Source of the DNA: Stakelama flava
Lineage (GTDB): Bacteria > Pseudomonadota > Alphaproteobacteria > Sphingomonadales > Sphingomonadaceae
NCBI RefSeq assembly: GCF_019351405.1
Contig: NZ_JAHWZX010000008.1
Location: 1 to 64,000, forward strand
Length of the DNA: 64,000 bases
Direction: 5' to 3'
The first letter of the stretch is position 1; the number at the start of each line of letters is the position of its first letter. Positions 1 through 8,694 of this stretch are shown piece by piece. Under the pieces are notes generated by a model. That model was not told where the DNA came from. It made no database searches and saw only the letters and a program-made list of their open reading frames with translations. Made by a program: the position numbers and the translations under genes.

Positions 1-156
1 CGTCTTGCGCCGCTCATCACCCAACAGGCCATCAAGGAACAGATTGGCCGATGCCGCTACCCGAGCCTGTGTGAACAGGCTGCCCATCCGCGCCTTCACA
101 TCGCGCAAAGACGTTGCCCATAGCTCCAGTGTCGTCTCGATTGATGCGCCCGTCAT
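1..156 (-). mobile_element. IS701-like transposase, N-terminal fragment (cut by window edge)
   Basis: The reverse strand reads an open frame from an ATG at 156 to the window edge, beginning MTGASIETTLELWATSLRDV and including the segment LFLDGLLGDERRKT. From memory this matches the N-terminus of IS701-family DDE transposases of alphaproteobacteria. A GAGGGGG ribosome site lies six bases before the ATG; an in-frame ATG at 174 would add six residues. Only about 52 residues are visible, so intactness and the catalytic DDE residues cannot be judged. The element's terminal repeat should fall in 157-254, between this gene and the end of the LacI gene. I could not delimit it. Confidence 0.75.
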
Positions 157-254
157 CCACGGCCCCCTCACCATGGAAACCTATTGATTCAGAGTTCCAA
201 TCAATATGCAACTGTAATGTTAGGCAATGGCGGACGCCGATGAAACACGCCGGA

Positions 255-1256
255 TCACGCGCTGGTTCGCCGGATCAGGCGGAGCGGAATTTTCACCGAC
301 CCCGCATCCCGCCCCTCCATCCGCGCGAACAACCGGTCGAGCAGCGTTTCCGCCGCCACTTTCAGGTCCTGCCGGATCGTGGTGAGCGGCGGAAAGCTGT
401 AAGCGGCGAGCGAAACGTCGTCATAACCGACCACCGCGACATCATCGGGCACCCGGCGACCCAGTTCCTGCATCGCACGCAAGATTCCCATCGCGATCAT
501 GTCCGATGCCGCAACGATGCCGTCGACCGGTTCGAGAGATTTAAGCGTTTCGCGAAGCATCGGCGAATTGTGATCCAGCGCCAGCGGCACCGCGATTGTC
601 GGCCCCGCATCCACGCCATGTTCGCGATGCGCCTCCAGATACCCGGCATAGCGCGCCGACAGTTCGGGAATGTCGTGCATCCCGGCAAAGGCGATACGGC
701 GGCGACCCTGCGCAAGCAGATGATCGGTGGCCAGCCTGCCGCCAAGCACATTATCGGTGCCGACGCAGCAATAGCTGCTATCCGGACCCGCCTCCCCCCA
801 CACCACAAGCGGCTGATAGTGCTTGCCGATACCTTCGAGCACCGGTTCCTGATTGGACTGGCAAAGCACGATCACGCCATCGACGCTTCCCCCGCGCGAC
901 AGGCTGGTGAGCCAGTTTTCATCGGTGGGGGTGACGGCGGAAAGCAGCATATTGTGTTCGCGCTGCGCCAGCCCGTCCATCAGGTTGCCGATCAACGCGG
1001 TGTAGAAAGGGTCCGATACGCGCTGGGCGCTTTCATGGCCGAGCGGAATGACGCAGGCGATCGAACGGGTCCGCCCCATGCGCAAATTGCGCGCGGTCTG
1101 ATTGATGTGAAATCCGTGTTTTTCGGCAAGCCCCCGGATACGCGCGCGCGTCTGCTCGCTGATCCGGGGGCTGTCGGCAAGCGCACGTGAAACCGTGGCG
1201 GGAGTGACGCCGGCCAGCGCCGCGATATCCGCCAAGGTTTCGACCGGTTTCGACAT
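255..1256 (-). CDS. LacI-family transcriptional regulator of the maltodextrin operon
   Basis: The 333-residue product has the LacI N-terminal helix-turn-helix (TLADIAALAGVTPATVSRAL, about residues 7-26) and a hinge helix near residue 58 (ARNLRMG). A periplasmic-binding-protein-like sensor domain follows to the C-terminus. Length is normal for the family. It is the last gene of a leftward operon and starts 9 bp after the sugar transporter. The two CG-centred palindromes upstream of the first gene (11567-11596) are the expected kind of binding site, so I infer it represses the operon until a maltose or maltodextrin-derived ligand binds. The gene order resembles the Caulobacter crescentus mal locus, where a LacI protein (MalR) has this role. 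The inducer is not visible in the sequence. Confidence 0.9.
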   Translation of the reverse strand: MSKPVETLADIAALAGVTPATVSRALADSPRISEQTRARIRGLAEKHGFHINQTARNLRMGRTRSIACVIPLGHESAQRVSDPFYTALIGNLMDGLAQREHNMLLSAVTPTDENWLTSLSRGGSVDGVIVLCQSNQEPVLEGIGKHYQPLVVWGEAGPDSSYCCVGTDNVLGGRLATDHLLAQGRRRIAFAGMHDIPELSARYAGYLEAHREHGVDAGPTIAVPLALDHNSPMLRETLKSLEPVDGIVAASDMIAMGILRAMQELGRRVPDDVAVVGYDDVSLAAYSFPPLTTIRQDLKVAAETLLDRLFARMEGRDAGSVKIPLRLIRRTSA

Positions 1257-1265
1257 CGCCCTGTC

Positions 1266-2588
1266 CTATGCGCGCGACGCGGCTAGCCCGCCAAGCTCGG
1301 GTGCCGGACGACGGGCATAAAGGCCGAAGCTGGTAATCACCAGATAACAAAGCGCAGGCAGCAGCAATGCGAACTGCAGGCCGTTCACATCGGCGAGCAG
1401 GCCGGTAAGCGGCGGCACGATAGCCCCGCCGACGATCGCGACGCAGATGATGCCCGATCCTTCGGCGGCGCGCGCGCCGAGCCCTTCGCTTGCCAGGCTG
1501 AAAATCGTCGGAAACATGATCGAATTCATCAGTCCGACCGCGAGCAGCGTATAGCCCGCGACGATACCGCTGCTGTTCGCCGAAATGAGCACCAGCGCGA
1601 TCGCCCCCATGCCGAACGTCGCCAGCACCTTGCCCGGCGAAAAGGCACGAAGGATTGCGGCGCCAAGGAAACGTCCCAACAGCGCACCGCCCCAGTAAAG
1701 CGGCACATGCTGCCCCGCCGCCTGCTCACCCAGGCCCAGAACGTCGCTTTGCATCAGATAGTTGACGATGAGCGAGCCGATCGTCACCTCCGCCCCGACA
1801 TACAGGAATATGCACAGCGCGCCGAACGCGAAGCGCGGGCGGCGCAGAAGCTGGAACGCGGCACCCATCGGTACGCGCGCCTGCCGTTCCTGCAAGCGAT
1901 TGCGGCGCGTCCACACCACCGCCGCTACGATCAGCAGCGCGATGGCAAGGCCGATATAGGTGTGCACGACGACCTGCGATTCCTGCGCGCGATAGGCGGC
2001 AAGCCCGGCGGGCGACAGCGTCGAGCGATCGACATCGGCAAGCGAACCCAGAATCACGATCGAACCGACAAAGGGAAAGATCGTCGTGCCGAGCGAATTG
2101 AACGCCTGCGCAAAGGTCAGCCGGCTGTGCGCGGTCCGCGGGTTGCCGAGCAGCGATATCAGCGGATTGGCCACCACCTGAACGATGGTTATCCCCGCCG
2201 CCAGCACGAACAATGCCAGCAGGAACACCCCGAAGATGCCCATTTTCGATGCCGGAATGAAGAGCAGACAGCCCGCCGTCATCGTCAGCAGCCCCACCAC
2301 CGCGCCGCGCATATATCCGACGCGCTGAACGATGCGCGCACCGGGCAGCGAGATGAAGAAATAGGCAGCGAAAAAGGCGGACTGCACCAGCATCGCCTGC
2401 GCATAGCCGAGCGTGAACAAATCCTTCAGCTTCGGAATGATCACATCGTTCAGGCTGGTGATGCCGCCAAAGATGAAGAACAGCGCGAAAACGAATATCT
2501 GAAGGTCGGGGGCGTTCACCCCCTGTGCCGGAGCATCGTCGCCGGGAACGGCTTCGGTCGAACTCACATTGCCGGTATCAATCTGCAT
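1266..2588 (-). CDS. FucP-type MFS sugar transporter (glucose/maltose uptake)
   Basis: The 440-residue inner-membrane protein has about twelve hydrophobic segments, and the first (LQIFVFALFFIFGGITSLNDVIIPKLKDLF) is typical of the FucP/GluP sugar:proton symporter group. I chose the ATG at 2588 because the conserved hydrophobic core follows after about 30 residues, while the upstream extension is arginine-rich and non-homologous in look. It lies between the GH31 gene (131 bp upstream) and the LacI gene (9 bp downstream). It probably imports the glucose or maltose released in the periplasm by the two hydrolases. The equivalent Caulobacter gene is malY. Exact substrate is inferred from context only. 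Confidence 0.87.
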   Translation of the reverse strand: MQIDTGNVSSTEAVPGDDAPAQGVNAPDLQIFVFALFFIFGGITSLNDVIIPKLKDLFTLGYAQAMLVQSAFFAAYFFISLPGARIVQRVGYMRGAVVGLLTMTAGCLLFIPASKMGIFGVFLLALFVLAAGITIVQVVANPLISLLGNPRTAHSRLTFAQAFNSLGTTIFPFVGSIVILGSLADVDRSTLSPAGLAAYRAQESQVVVHTYIGLAIALLIVAAVVWTRRNRLQERQARVPMGAAFQLLRRPRFAFGALCIFLYVGAEVTIGSLIVNYLMQSDVLGLGEQAAGQHVPLYWGGALLGRFLGAAILRAFSPGKVLATFGMGAIALVLISANSSGIVAGYTLLAVGLMNSIMFPTIFSLASEGLGARAAEGSGIICVAIVGGAIVPPLTGLLADVNGLQFALLLPALCYLVITSFGLYARRPAPELGGLAASRA

Positions 2589-2719
2589 CGCTTCGTTTCT
2601 TTCGTTCGGCCCCGACAGGCAGGGCACGGAGGTTTTCGCGCGAAGAAAGCGCAGGCGCCACCGAACCGCGTTGGTCACGACGCGGCTTGGCGGCAGGGAT
2701 TCGAAATACCGTGTAGCGA

Positions 2720-5233
2720 TCAGCGCGCGGCGATACGAATCTCTCCTCGCGCCTGCGCAGCGGGAATGGAAAAGGTCAGGGTGTGTGCATCGGCATCGGC
2801 ATTCGCCTGCACCGTGCGCCCGGCGCGGGTCACGCCGCTGCCGCCATCCCAGCCGTGCACGGTCACCGCGATCGTTTTCCACCACGGCGAATAGCTGCCC
2901 TGCGGATCGTCGAACGCAATGGTCAGCCCGCCATCGGCAGCGCGCGTACAGCGTACCATCTGGCGGAAATACTGCCCCTTGCGGTAATCCACCGTCACAC
3001 CGTCATCGGCATATAACGTGCCATGACAGTCATCGCCGGGATACACGTCGAGCGACAGCGGCCCGTCGGGCACCTCGGCCGTGCTCTGGACCACCGGCTG
3101 GCGCGGCAGGATCGTGCCCGCCCGTACGAACACCGGCAGATAGTCGAGCCTGGGCGTTTCCTCGACCCGCGAAACACCCTGCTGATCGCCCTGAACATCG
3201 CCGGCGGCCAGCTTCGCACGGCTTTCCGGCCCCGCCACCCCGGCGGCAGGCTTTCCGGTCCAGTAATCGTACCAGCCGCCCGCGGGCAGGCACACGTCAT
3301 AGCTTCGCGGCGATTCCGGATTGGGCGGCGGCGCGATCAACAGATCGGCTCCCATGGTGAACACCATCGACTGGTCGCATGGCGAATTGATCGCTGCCGG
3401 ATAGTCGTAGAAGACCGGCCGCATGATGGGATCGCCGGTGCGCGCATTCTGTTCGGCCAGCCCATACAGATAGGGCATCAGCCTGTAGCGTTCGTCGACG
3501 AACCGCTTGCGGATCGCAAGATGCTTTTCCCCGTCGACCCAGGGTTCGGCACGCGGCGTTCCCTTGGCCGAATGGTCGCGGAACACCGGCATGAACGCGC
3601 CGATTTCGAACCAGCGGGTTAGCAGATCGGCACTCGGCCCACCGGCAAAACCGCCCGCATCCGCCGCACTGTATGAAAAGCCTGACAGCCCCAGATTGAT
3701 GAGCTGGTGTACGGCCAGCTTGAGATGGTCCCAGGTCGAACTGTTGTCGCCCGTCCATGTCACCGAATAGCGCTGCCCGCCGGCATAGCTCGCCCGCGTC
3801 ATTACGAAAGGACGCATGTCGGGCCGCAGCTTTTTCAGCCCCTCGAACGTAGCGCGCGTATTTTCCATGCCGTAGACATTGTGAATCTCCGCATGGCTGG
3901 CGTCGCGGGTCGCGAAATCGTCGCTTTCGATCCGATGGATATTGTCGAGCGGCATGGTCTTGGTGGGCGTATCGAAAATCGCAGGTTCGTTCATGTCGTT
4001 CCAGAAACCGGCGATGCCGTCGTTCAGGAACTCCTTGTATAGCCCGCCCCACCACGCACGCGCCTGTTTCGTGGTGAAATCGGGGAACACGGAATCGCCC
4101 GGCCATACTGGCGCGACATAGGTCGATCCGTCGGCGTTGCGCACCCAGCGGTCGTTGGTTTGATAGGGCCTGTAACTGCCGTCATCGACCTTCGCGATGT
4201 GAAGATCGGTGATCGCGACCAGCTTTATCCCGTCATCGTCCATGTCGCTCGCCAGACCTTTCAGGTCGGGGAAAGTCTGTTTGTTGACGGTGAAGGGGCG
4301 GTTACGATCCTGAAAATCGATATCGAGCCAGATGACGTCGGTGGGAATTTGCTCCTTGCGCAGCCGCTCGGCGATGCCGCGCACCTCGTCGGCGCTCATA
4401 TAGCTGTAGCGCGACTGCTGATAGCCCAGCCCCCATTTGGGCGTCAGCGGCGCCTTGCCCGTAAGGTCGGTGTAGCGGCGAACGACTTCGGCCGTGCTCG
4501 GCCCGTTGATGATGTAATAATCAATCGGCCCGTCAGGCCCGCCGAACGCCAGCGTATCGGCATCGCGATGCCCGAAATCGAACCATGTGCGCCAGGTGTT
4601 GTCGAGGAAGATGCCGTAGCTTCCGCCCGCCCCGCCGACGCCGATGAAGAAGGGGATCGATTTGTAGATCGGATCGGCGCTGCTCGAAAAACCGAACGCA
4701 TCGGTATTCCAGTCGACATAGCTGTAACCGCGCCGGTCGAGCTGCCCCGTCTTGTCGCCCATCCCGAAATAATGTTCCGATTGCGGCATCGCCTTGCGCA
4801 GGGTGAAGCTGCTGCCGTCCAGCGTGACCGGATCTGCCTTGTCGGCGGTGATGACCTTGCCCTGAAGGTCGGTGACGGTCAGCGCGCCGGTGGCGGGATC
4901 GATATGCACGCGCATGGTCTTCGTCGCGAACCCGTCGGCGAGCGGCGATACCCGCACCGACTGCGCGCGCGCATCGGCGGGCACCGCCCAGCTCGCATCC
5001 TCGGCGAATTTGCCATCGCGCGCGATCCGCACACGCACAATGTCCTGAGTGAGCGCAGTGACTTGCATCATCAATTCGCCGCGCGCGAATGTCACCCCGT
5101 TGGCAAGCGGGCGGAACGCTCCGTCCGCCTGCGCGCTCGCCTGAACCGGCGCGGCCTGAACACATGCGGGCGCAACGACCAGGGCCACCGCCGCGATGCC
5201 CGACAGAAATGAAAATTTGCCGCTGATGGTCAT
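2720..5233 (-). CDS. GH31 alpha-glucosidase, exported
   Basis: The 837-residue protein starts with a signal peptide (MTISGKFSFLSGIAAVALVV, cleavage near AQA/AAPV), so it is probably periplasmic. An N-terminal beta-sandwich precedes a (beta/alpha)8 barrel with the GH31 nucleophile motif GFWNDMNEP (Asp413) and the acid/base motif WTGDNSST (Asp496). C-terminal beta domains follow. It should remove glucose from the non-reducing ends of maltodextrins. I chose the ATG at 5233 over longer upstream frames because it has an AGAGAGGGT ribosome site and opens directly into the signal peptide. It is 67 bp after the GH13 amylase in the same operon, and the two likely act in sequence on imported alpha-glucans. 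Confidence 0.93.
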   Translation of the reverse strand: MTISGKFSFLSGIAAVALVVAPACVQAAPVQASAQADGAFRPLANGVTFARGELMMQVTALTQDIVRVRIARDGKFAEDASWAVPADARAQSVRVSPLADGFATKTMRVHIDPATGALTVTDLQGKVITADKADPVTLDGSSFTLRKAMPQSEHYFGMGDKTGQLDRRGYSYVDWNTDAFGFSSSADPIYKSIPFFIGVGGAGGSYGIFLDNTWRTWFDFGHRDADTLAFGGPDGPIDYYIINGPSTAEVVRRYTDLTGKAPLTPKWGLGYQQSRYSYMSADEVRGIAERLRKEQIPTDVIWLDIDFQDRNRPFTVNKQTFPDLKGLASDMDDDGIKLVAITDLHIAKVDDGSYRPYQTNDRWVRNADGSTYVAPVWPGDSVFPDFTTKQARAWWGGLYKEFLNDGIAGFWNDMNEPAIFDTPTKTMPLDNIHRIESDDFATRDASHAEIHNVYGMENTRATFEGLKKLRPDMRPFVMTRASYAGGQRYSVTWTGDNSSTWDHLKLAVHQLINLGLSGFSYSAADAGGFAGGPSADLLTRWFEIGAFMPVFRDHSAKGTPRAEPWVDGEKHLAIRKRFVDERYRLMPYLYGLAEQNARTGDPIMRPVFYDYPAAINSPCDQSMVFTMGADLLIAPPPNPESPRSYDVCLPAGGWYDYWTGKPAAGVAGPESRAKLAAGDVQGDQQGVSRVEETPRLDYLPVFVRAGTILPRQPVVQSTAEVPDGPLSLDVYPGDDCHGTLYADDGVTVDYRKGQYFRQMVRCTRAADGGLTIAFDDPQGSYSPWWKTIAVTVHGWDGGSGVTRAGRTVQANADADAHTLTFSIPAAQARGEIRIAAR

Positions 5234-5300
5234 GATACCCTCTCTTTGCGCATGAATTATATCGGTTAGCCGTCGATCGGCGTACTTCGCAATTCGCATG

Positions 5301-7118
5301 TCACTTCGCCGCGCACACCGCATAGCCGAAGGCGGGAAGTTTGGCGCGCACGCTTCCCGGCGCGGCGGATGTCGGCGCACAGTCGCCCGCCAGACCCTGC
5401 CAGCGCTGCGAGGCGGTTTCGACATGGACAAGCCGGTCGACGGGTTGGCGCGCGGTGTTGAACAGCAGCAGCACCTCCTTCCCGCTCTCCGGATCGAATC
5501 GTGAAATGGCAAGCAGCCCCGGCTTGTCGCCGCGTTCGCGCAACACCTGCCTCCCGCGCCTCAGCGCCGGTGTGGCGGTGCGCAGATGCGCCAGCATCGC
5601 GATTTCACGATAAAGCGGGTGCGTCCTGTCGAAATTATCGGTGGCGGTGGTAGCATCGGTGCCGAGCAGATCGTTGTCGTTATAGCTTGCGACCTTGCTT
5701 GCGAACATATCTTCGCGCGCGCCCTGATCACCGCCGTCGCCGACAAAGCCTTGTTCATCGCCCGAATAGATGGTCGGTACGCCGCGAAGCGTCAGCAGCA
5801 TCGCGTTGGCGAGCTTGACGCGCGCCATGACTTCCGCCGAATCCGCATCGGGAAAGTTCTTTTCGATGAACATGGGCAACCGCCCGAAATCGTGATTGCC
5901 GGTAAAGGTCGGTAGCGTGACCGCGGTATCGAAACCGTGATCGTACAGCGCATCGCCGTCGAAAAGCTTTTCCCACACGTCAGTGGCACCATCGCTGGCG
6001 ACCGTGTCAACGATCGCCTGACGAAAGGCGAAATCGAGTACCGCGGGAAGGCCGTAACGGGTGTAGATCGCGATCCCGCCCGGATCGCTCGATAAAAGCG
6101 CCACTTCGCCGAACATCGTGAAATTGGGAATACCCTTCGCTCGCGCCCTTTCCTGCATGGCGGGAACGAAGCGTTTCCAGAAGCCCTTGTCGACATGCCG
6201 GGCGGTATCGATGCGAAACCCATCGACGCCGTACGTATCGATCCAGCCGCCGAAAATGTCGATCATGCCATCAACCACGCGCGGATTTTCGGTCATCACA
6301 TCGTCCAGACCCGAAAAATCGCCCATCGTGCTGCTTTCGTCGGCAAATTTGGAATCGCCGCGATTATGATAATAGATTGGATCGTTGAGCCAGGCGGGCA
6401 CCTTGACCGATTTCTCCGACGCCGCCACGAACGGGGTATAGGCGAAGTCCGGATCGGTCAGCTTCGCAAAGTTTTCGCGCGTCGCAACGCCATCGCCCGC
6501 AAAACCGGGATTGATCGGCGTGCCGTCCACCCCGCCTTTCGTACCATAGGGATAGTCGGCGATGCTGCGATAATCGCATGGCCCTGTTCGGCATTCGCGA
6601 TACTGGATGACATCGGCGGTGTGGTTCACCACGATATCCATATATACTTTCATGCCCCGCGCGTGCGCCGCATCGACCAGCGTCTTGAAATCTGCGTTGC
6701 TGCCGAAATGCGGGTCGATCCGGGTGAAGTCGGTGATCCAGTATCCGTGGTAGCCGGCCGATCGATGGCCTTCGCCGCCTTGCACAGCCTTGTTCTTGAA
6801 TACCGGCGCCACCCAGATCGCGGTGATCCCCATATCCTGCAGATAGCCGAGCCGCCCGATCAGCCCTTTCAGGTCGCCCCCATGATAATAGCCGGTATCG
6901 GTCGGATCATAGCCTGTCACATCCCGTTCGCCGCGCAATCCCCCGCGATCGTTCGCGGTATCGCCGTTATCGAACCGATCGGGCAGCACGAAATAAATCA
7001 CCTCGTCCTGTGGCAGACGGTCACGAAACCCGGTCGCTTCACCATCCCCGCTTTGCGCCTGCGCAGGAGCGGCGAGCGCGCAGCCGAGCGCGAAAAGACT
7101 GAGGAACGCGGTTTTCAT
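5301..7118 (-). CDS. GH13 alpha-amylase, exported
   Basis: The 605-residue GH13 enzyme has a signal peptide (MKTAFLSLFALGCALAAPAQA). The four conserved regions are present: MDIVVNH, DGFRIDTARH with nucleophile Asp304, FGEVALLS with acid/base Glu338, and FTGNHDFGR with His409-Asp410. It should cleave internal alpha-1,4 bonds of maltodextrins in the periplasm. Its start codon overlaps the end of the halogenase gene by 4 bp, implying translational coupling. It probably supplies short oligosaccharides to the GH31 enzyme encoded next. Confidence 0.93.
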   Translation of the reverse strand: MKTAFLSLFALGCALAAPAQAQSGDGEATGFRDRLPQDEVIYFVLPDRFDNGDTANDRGGLRGERDVTGYDPTDTGYYHGGDLKGLIGRLGYLQDMGITAIWVAPVFKNKAVQGGEGHRSAGYHGYWITDFTRIDPHFGSNADFKTLVDAAHARGMKVYMDIVVNHTADVIQYRECRTGPCDYRSIADYPYGTKGGVDGTPINPGFAGDGVATRENFAKLTDPDFAYTPFVAASEKSVKVPAWLNDPIYYHNRGDSKFADESSTMGDFSGLDDVMTENPRVVDGMIDIFGGWIDTYGVDGFRIDTARHVDKGFWKRFVPAMQERARAKGIPNFTMFGEVALLSSDPGGIAIYTRYGLPAVLDFAFRQAIVDTVASDGATDVWEKLFDGDALYDHGFDTAVTLPTFTGNHDFGRLPMFIEKNFPDADSAEVMARVKLANAMLLTLRGVPTIYSGDEQGFVGDGGDQGAREDMFASKVASYNDNDLLGTDATTATDNFDRTHPLYREIAMLAHLRTATPALRRGRQVLRERGDKPGLLAISRFDPESGKEVLLLFNTARQPVDRLVHVETASQRWQGLAGDCAPTSAAPGSVRAKLPAFGYAVCAAK

Positions 7119-8626
7119 GACATCTCTCCGGACGGTGTGGCGGGTGCATGGCGGCGCAGATAGTCGGCATGGCCAGGCATGCGCTCGACAAGGCTGGCGA
7201 CGTGCCGCCGCGCCGCCCCGAGAAACTGATCGAGGTCGGCAATCGGCAGCGCCTGCGCGATCGGATGACAGCCATCGGGCATGATCCCCTGCCCCAGCAG
7301 CACCTGAAGCCAGCCGACTTCGGTGAACAATTCATCGCCTTCGCGGAACAGGCGACCATTGGCGCGGAACAGCGCAATGCGCTGCGCGAGTGCATCGGGC
7401 AACGCACGTCGGCGATATTCGGCCCAGAAGGGTTCGGGCCGCGCATTGGCGTGATAATGCAGGATCAGGAAGTCGCGAACCGATTCCCATTCGCGTTGCG
7501 TCTGGCGATTATATTCCGCGATTTCCGCTGGATTCGGCGTGTCGGCGGGAAACAGCTGGAGCAGCCGAGCGATACCAGACTGGATAAGGTGAATGCTCGT
7601 AGATTCGAGCGGTTCGAGGAAACCCGCTGAAAGGCCCAGCGCGACGCAATTGCTGCGCCATGTTGCACACCGCATGCCGGTGGTGAACCGCAGCGGTTTC
7701 GGGTCGCCCAGCGCATCGTCATCAAGATTGGCGAGCAGCGTGTCGGCCGCCACGCCATCGTCCTGATAGGCGCTGCACCATACCAGACCGTTGCCGGTCC
7801 GGTGCTGCAACGGAATGCGCCATTGCCACCCCGCCTCGCGCGCAGTCGCTCTGGTATAGGGGGTTAGCGGCGTCACGGAAGCGCATTGCACCGCCAGCGC
7901 ACGGTCGCAGGGAAGCCATTCGCGCCAGTCGTCATAGCCGACCCCAAGCGCCCCCCCAATCAAAAGCGCGCGAAAGCCGGTGCAATCGAGAAAGAAATCG
8001 CCTGCGATGTTTCGGCCATCCTCCAGCCGCAGCGATGCGATTGCACCGCTTCCGTCGAGCATGACATCGCCTATCCGTCCTTCGACCCGCCGCACCCCGC
8101 GCTTTTCGGCATAATCGCGCAAAAAAGCGGCATAGCGGATCGCGTCAAACTGATAGGCCCAGGCTAGACCGCTGGGGAGGTCGGGCCGACCGGGTTCGGG
8201 GGCAAACCGATCCGCAGCAGCAGCCTGCGCCGCAACGCTATAGTCCCACAGGCTGGTGTTCCCGCCGGCTTGCGCGTGGCGCAGCCAGTAGTGGTGAAAC
8301 GGAACGAGCCCAAGCGCGCGGCCGATCGTGCCGAACGCATGGATGTAGCGGCTGCCCTTCCCCGACCAATCGACAAATTCGATGCCCAGCTTGATCGTGC
8401 CGTTCGTGGCGCGCAGCAGATCGCCCTCATCAATTCCCAGATTGCGGTTGAACAGCCGGATTTGCGGAATCGTCGCTTCACCGACGCCGACCGCGCCAAT
8501 GGCATCCGATTCGACAAGCGTGATCGCCACGCCGCGCGGCAAAAACCGGGCAAAGGCGGCGGCCGCCATCCAGCCGGCGGTGCCGCCCCCGGCGATCACG
8601 ATATTGGTGTGCGCGCTGTCCGCCAT
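7115..8626 (-). CDS. Tryptophan-halogenase-like flavoprotein in the sugar operon
   Basis: The 503-residue protein has the FAD-binding motif GGGTAGW (residues 13-19). Lys79 sits at the same position as the catalytic lysine of PrnA-type halogenases, followed by the WQWRIP signature at 267-272 and LEPLEST with Glu341. These are the hallmark residues of flavin-dependent halogenases, so catalytic competence is plausible, although a flavin reductase partner is not seen here. The gene lies 68 bp downstream of the TonB receptor and overlaps the amylase start. Halogenase-like genes recur beside TonB receptors in sugar loci of Caulobacter and sphingomonads, but their role is unsettled. Halogenation of a sugar or receptor residue would be speculation. 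Confidence 0.88.
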   Translation of the reverse strand: MADSAHTNIVIAGGGTAGWMAAAAFARFLPRGVAITLVESDAIGAVGVGEATIPQIRLFNRNLGIDEGDLLRATNGTIKLGIEFVDWSGKGSRYIHAFGTIGRALGLVPFHHYWLRHAQAGGNTSLWDYSVAAQAAAADRFAPEPGRPDLPSGLAWAYQFDAIRYAAFLRDYAEKRGVRRVEGRIGDVMLDGSGAIASLRLEDGRNIAGDFFLDCTGFRALLIGGALGVGYDDWREWLPCDRALAVQCASVTPLTPYTRATAREAGWQWRIPLQHRTGNGLVWCSAYQDDGVAADTLLANLDDDALGDPKPLRFTTGMRCATWRSNCVALGLSAGFLEPLESTSIHLIQSGIARLLQLFPADTPNPAEIAEYNRQTQREWESVRDFLILHYHANARPEPFWAEYRRRALPDALAQRIALFRANGRLFREGDELFTEVGWLQVLLGQGIMPDGCHPIAQALPIADLDQFLGAARRHVASLVERMPGHADYLRRHAPATPSGEMS

Positions 8627-8694
8627 GACCGGATCCCCCCGCGATCGCAGGGCGGGGCAATATTCATGGCATACCCCCGCCCCGTCGTGGCAGA

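Noticed and set aside
1707..2894. Long plus-strand open frame (395 codons) opposite the MFS transporter gene
   Set aside because: It is rich in Arg, Ala, His and Gln and has no motif, and lies antisense to a clear transporter. High-GC codon use keeps the opposite strand open.
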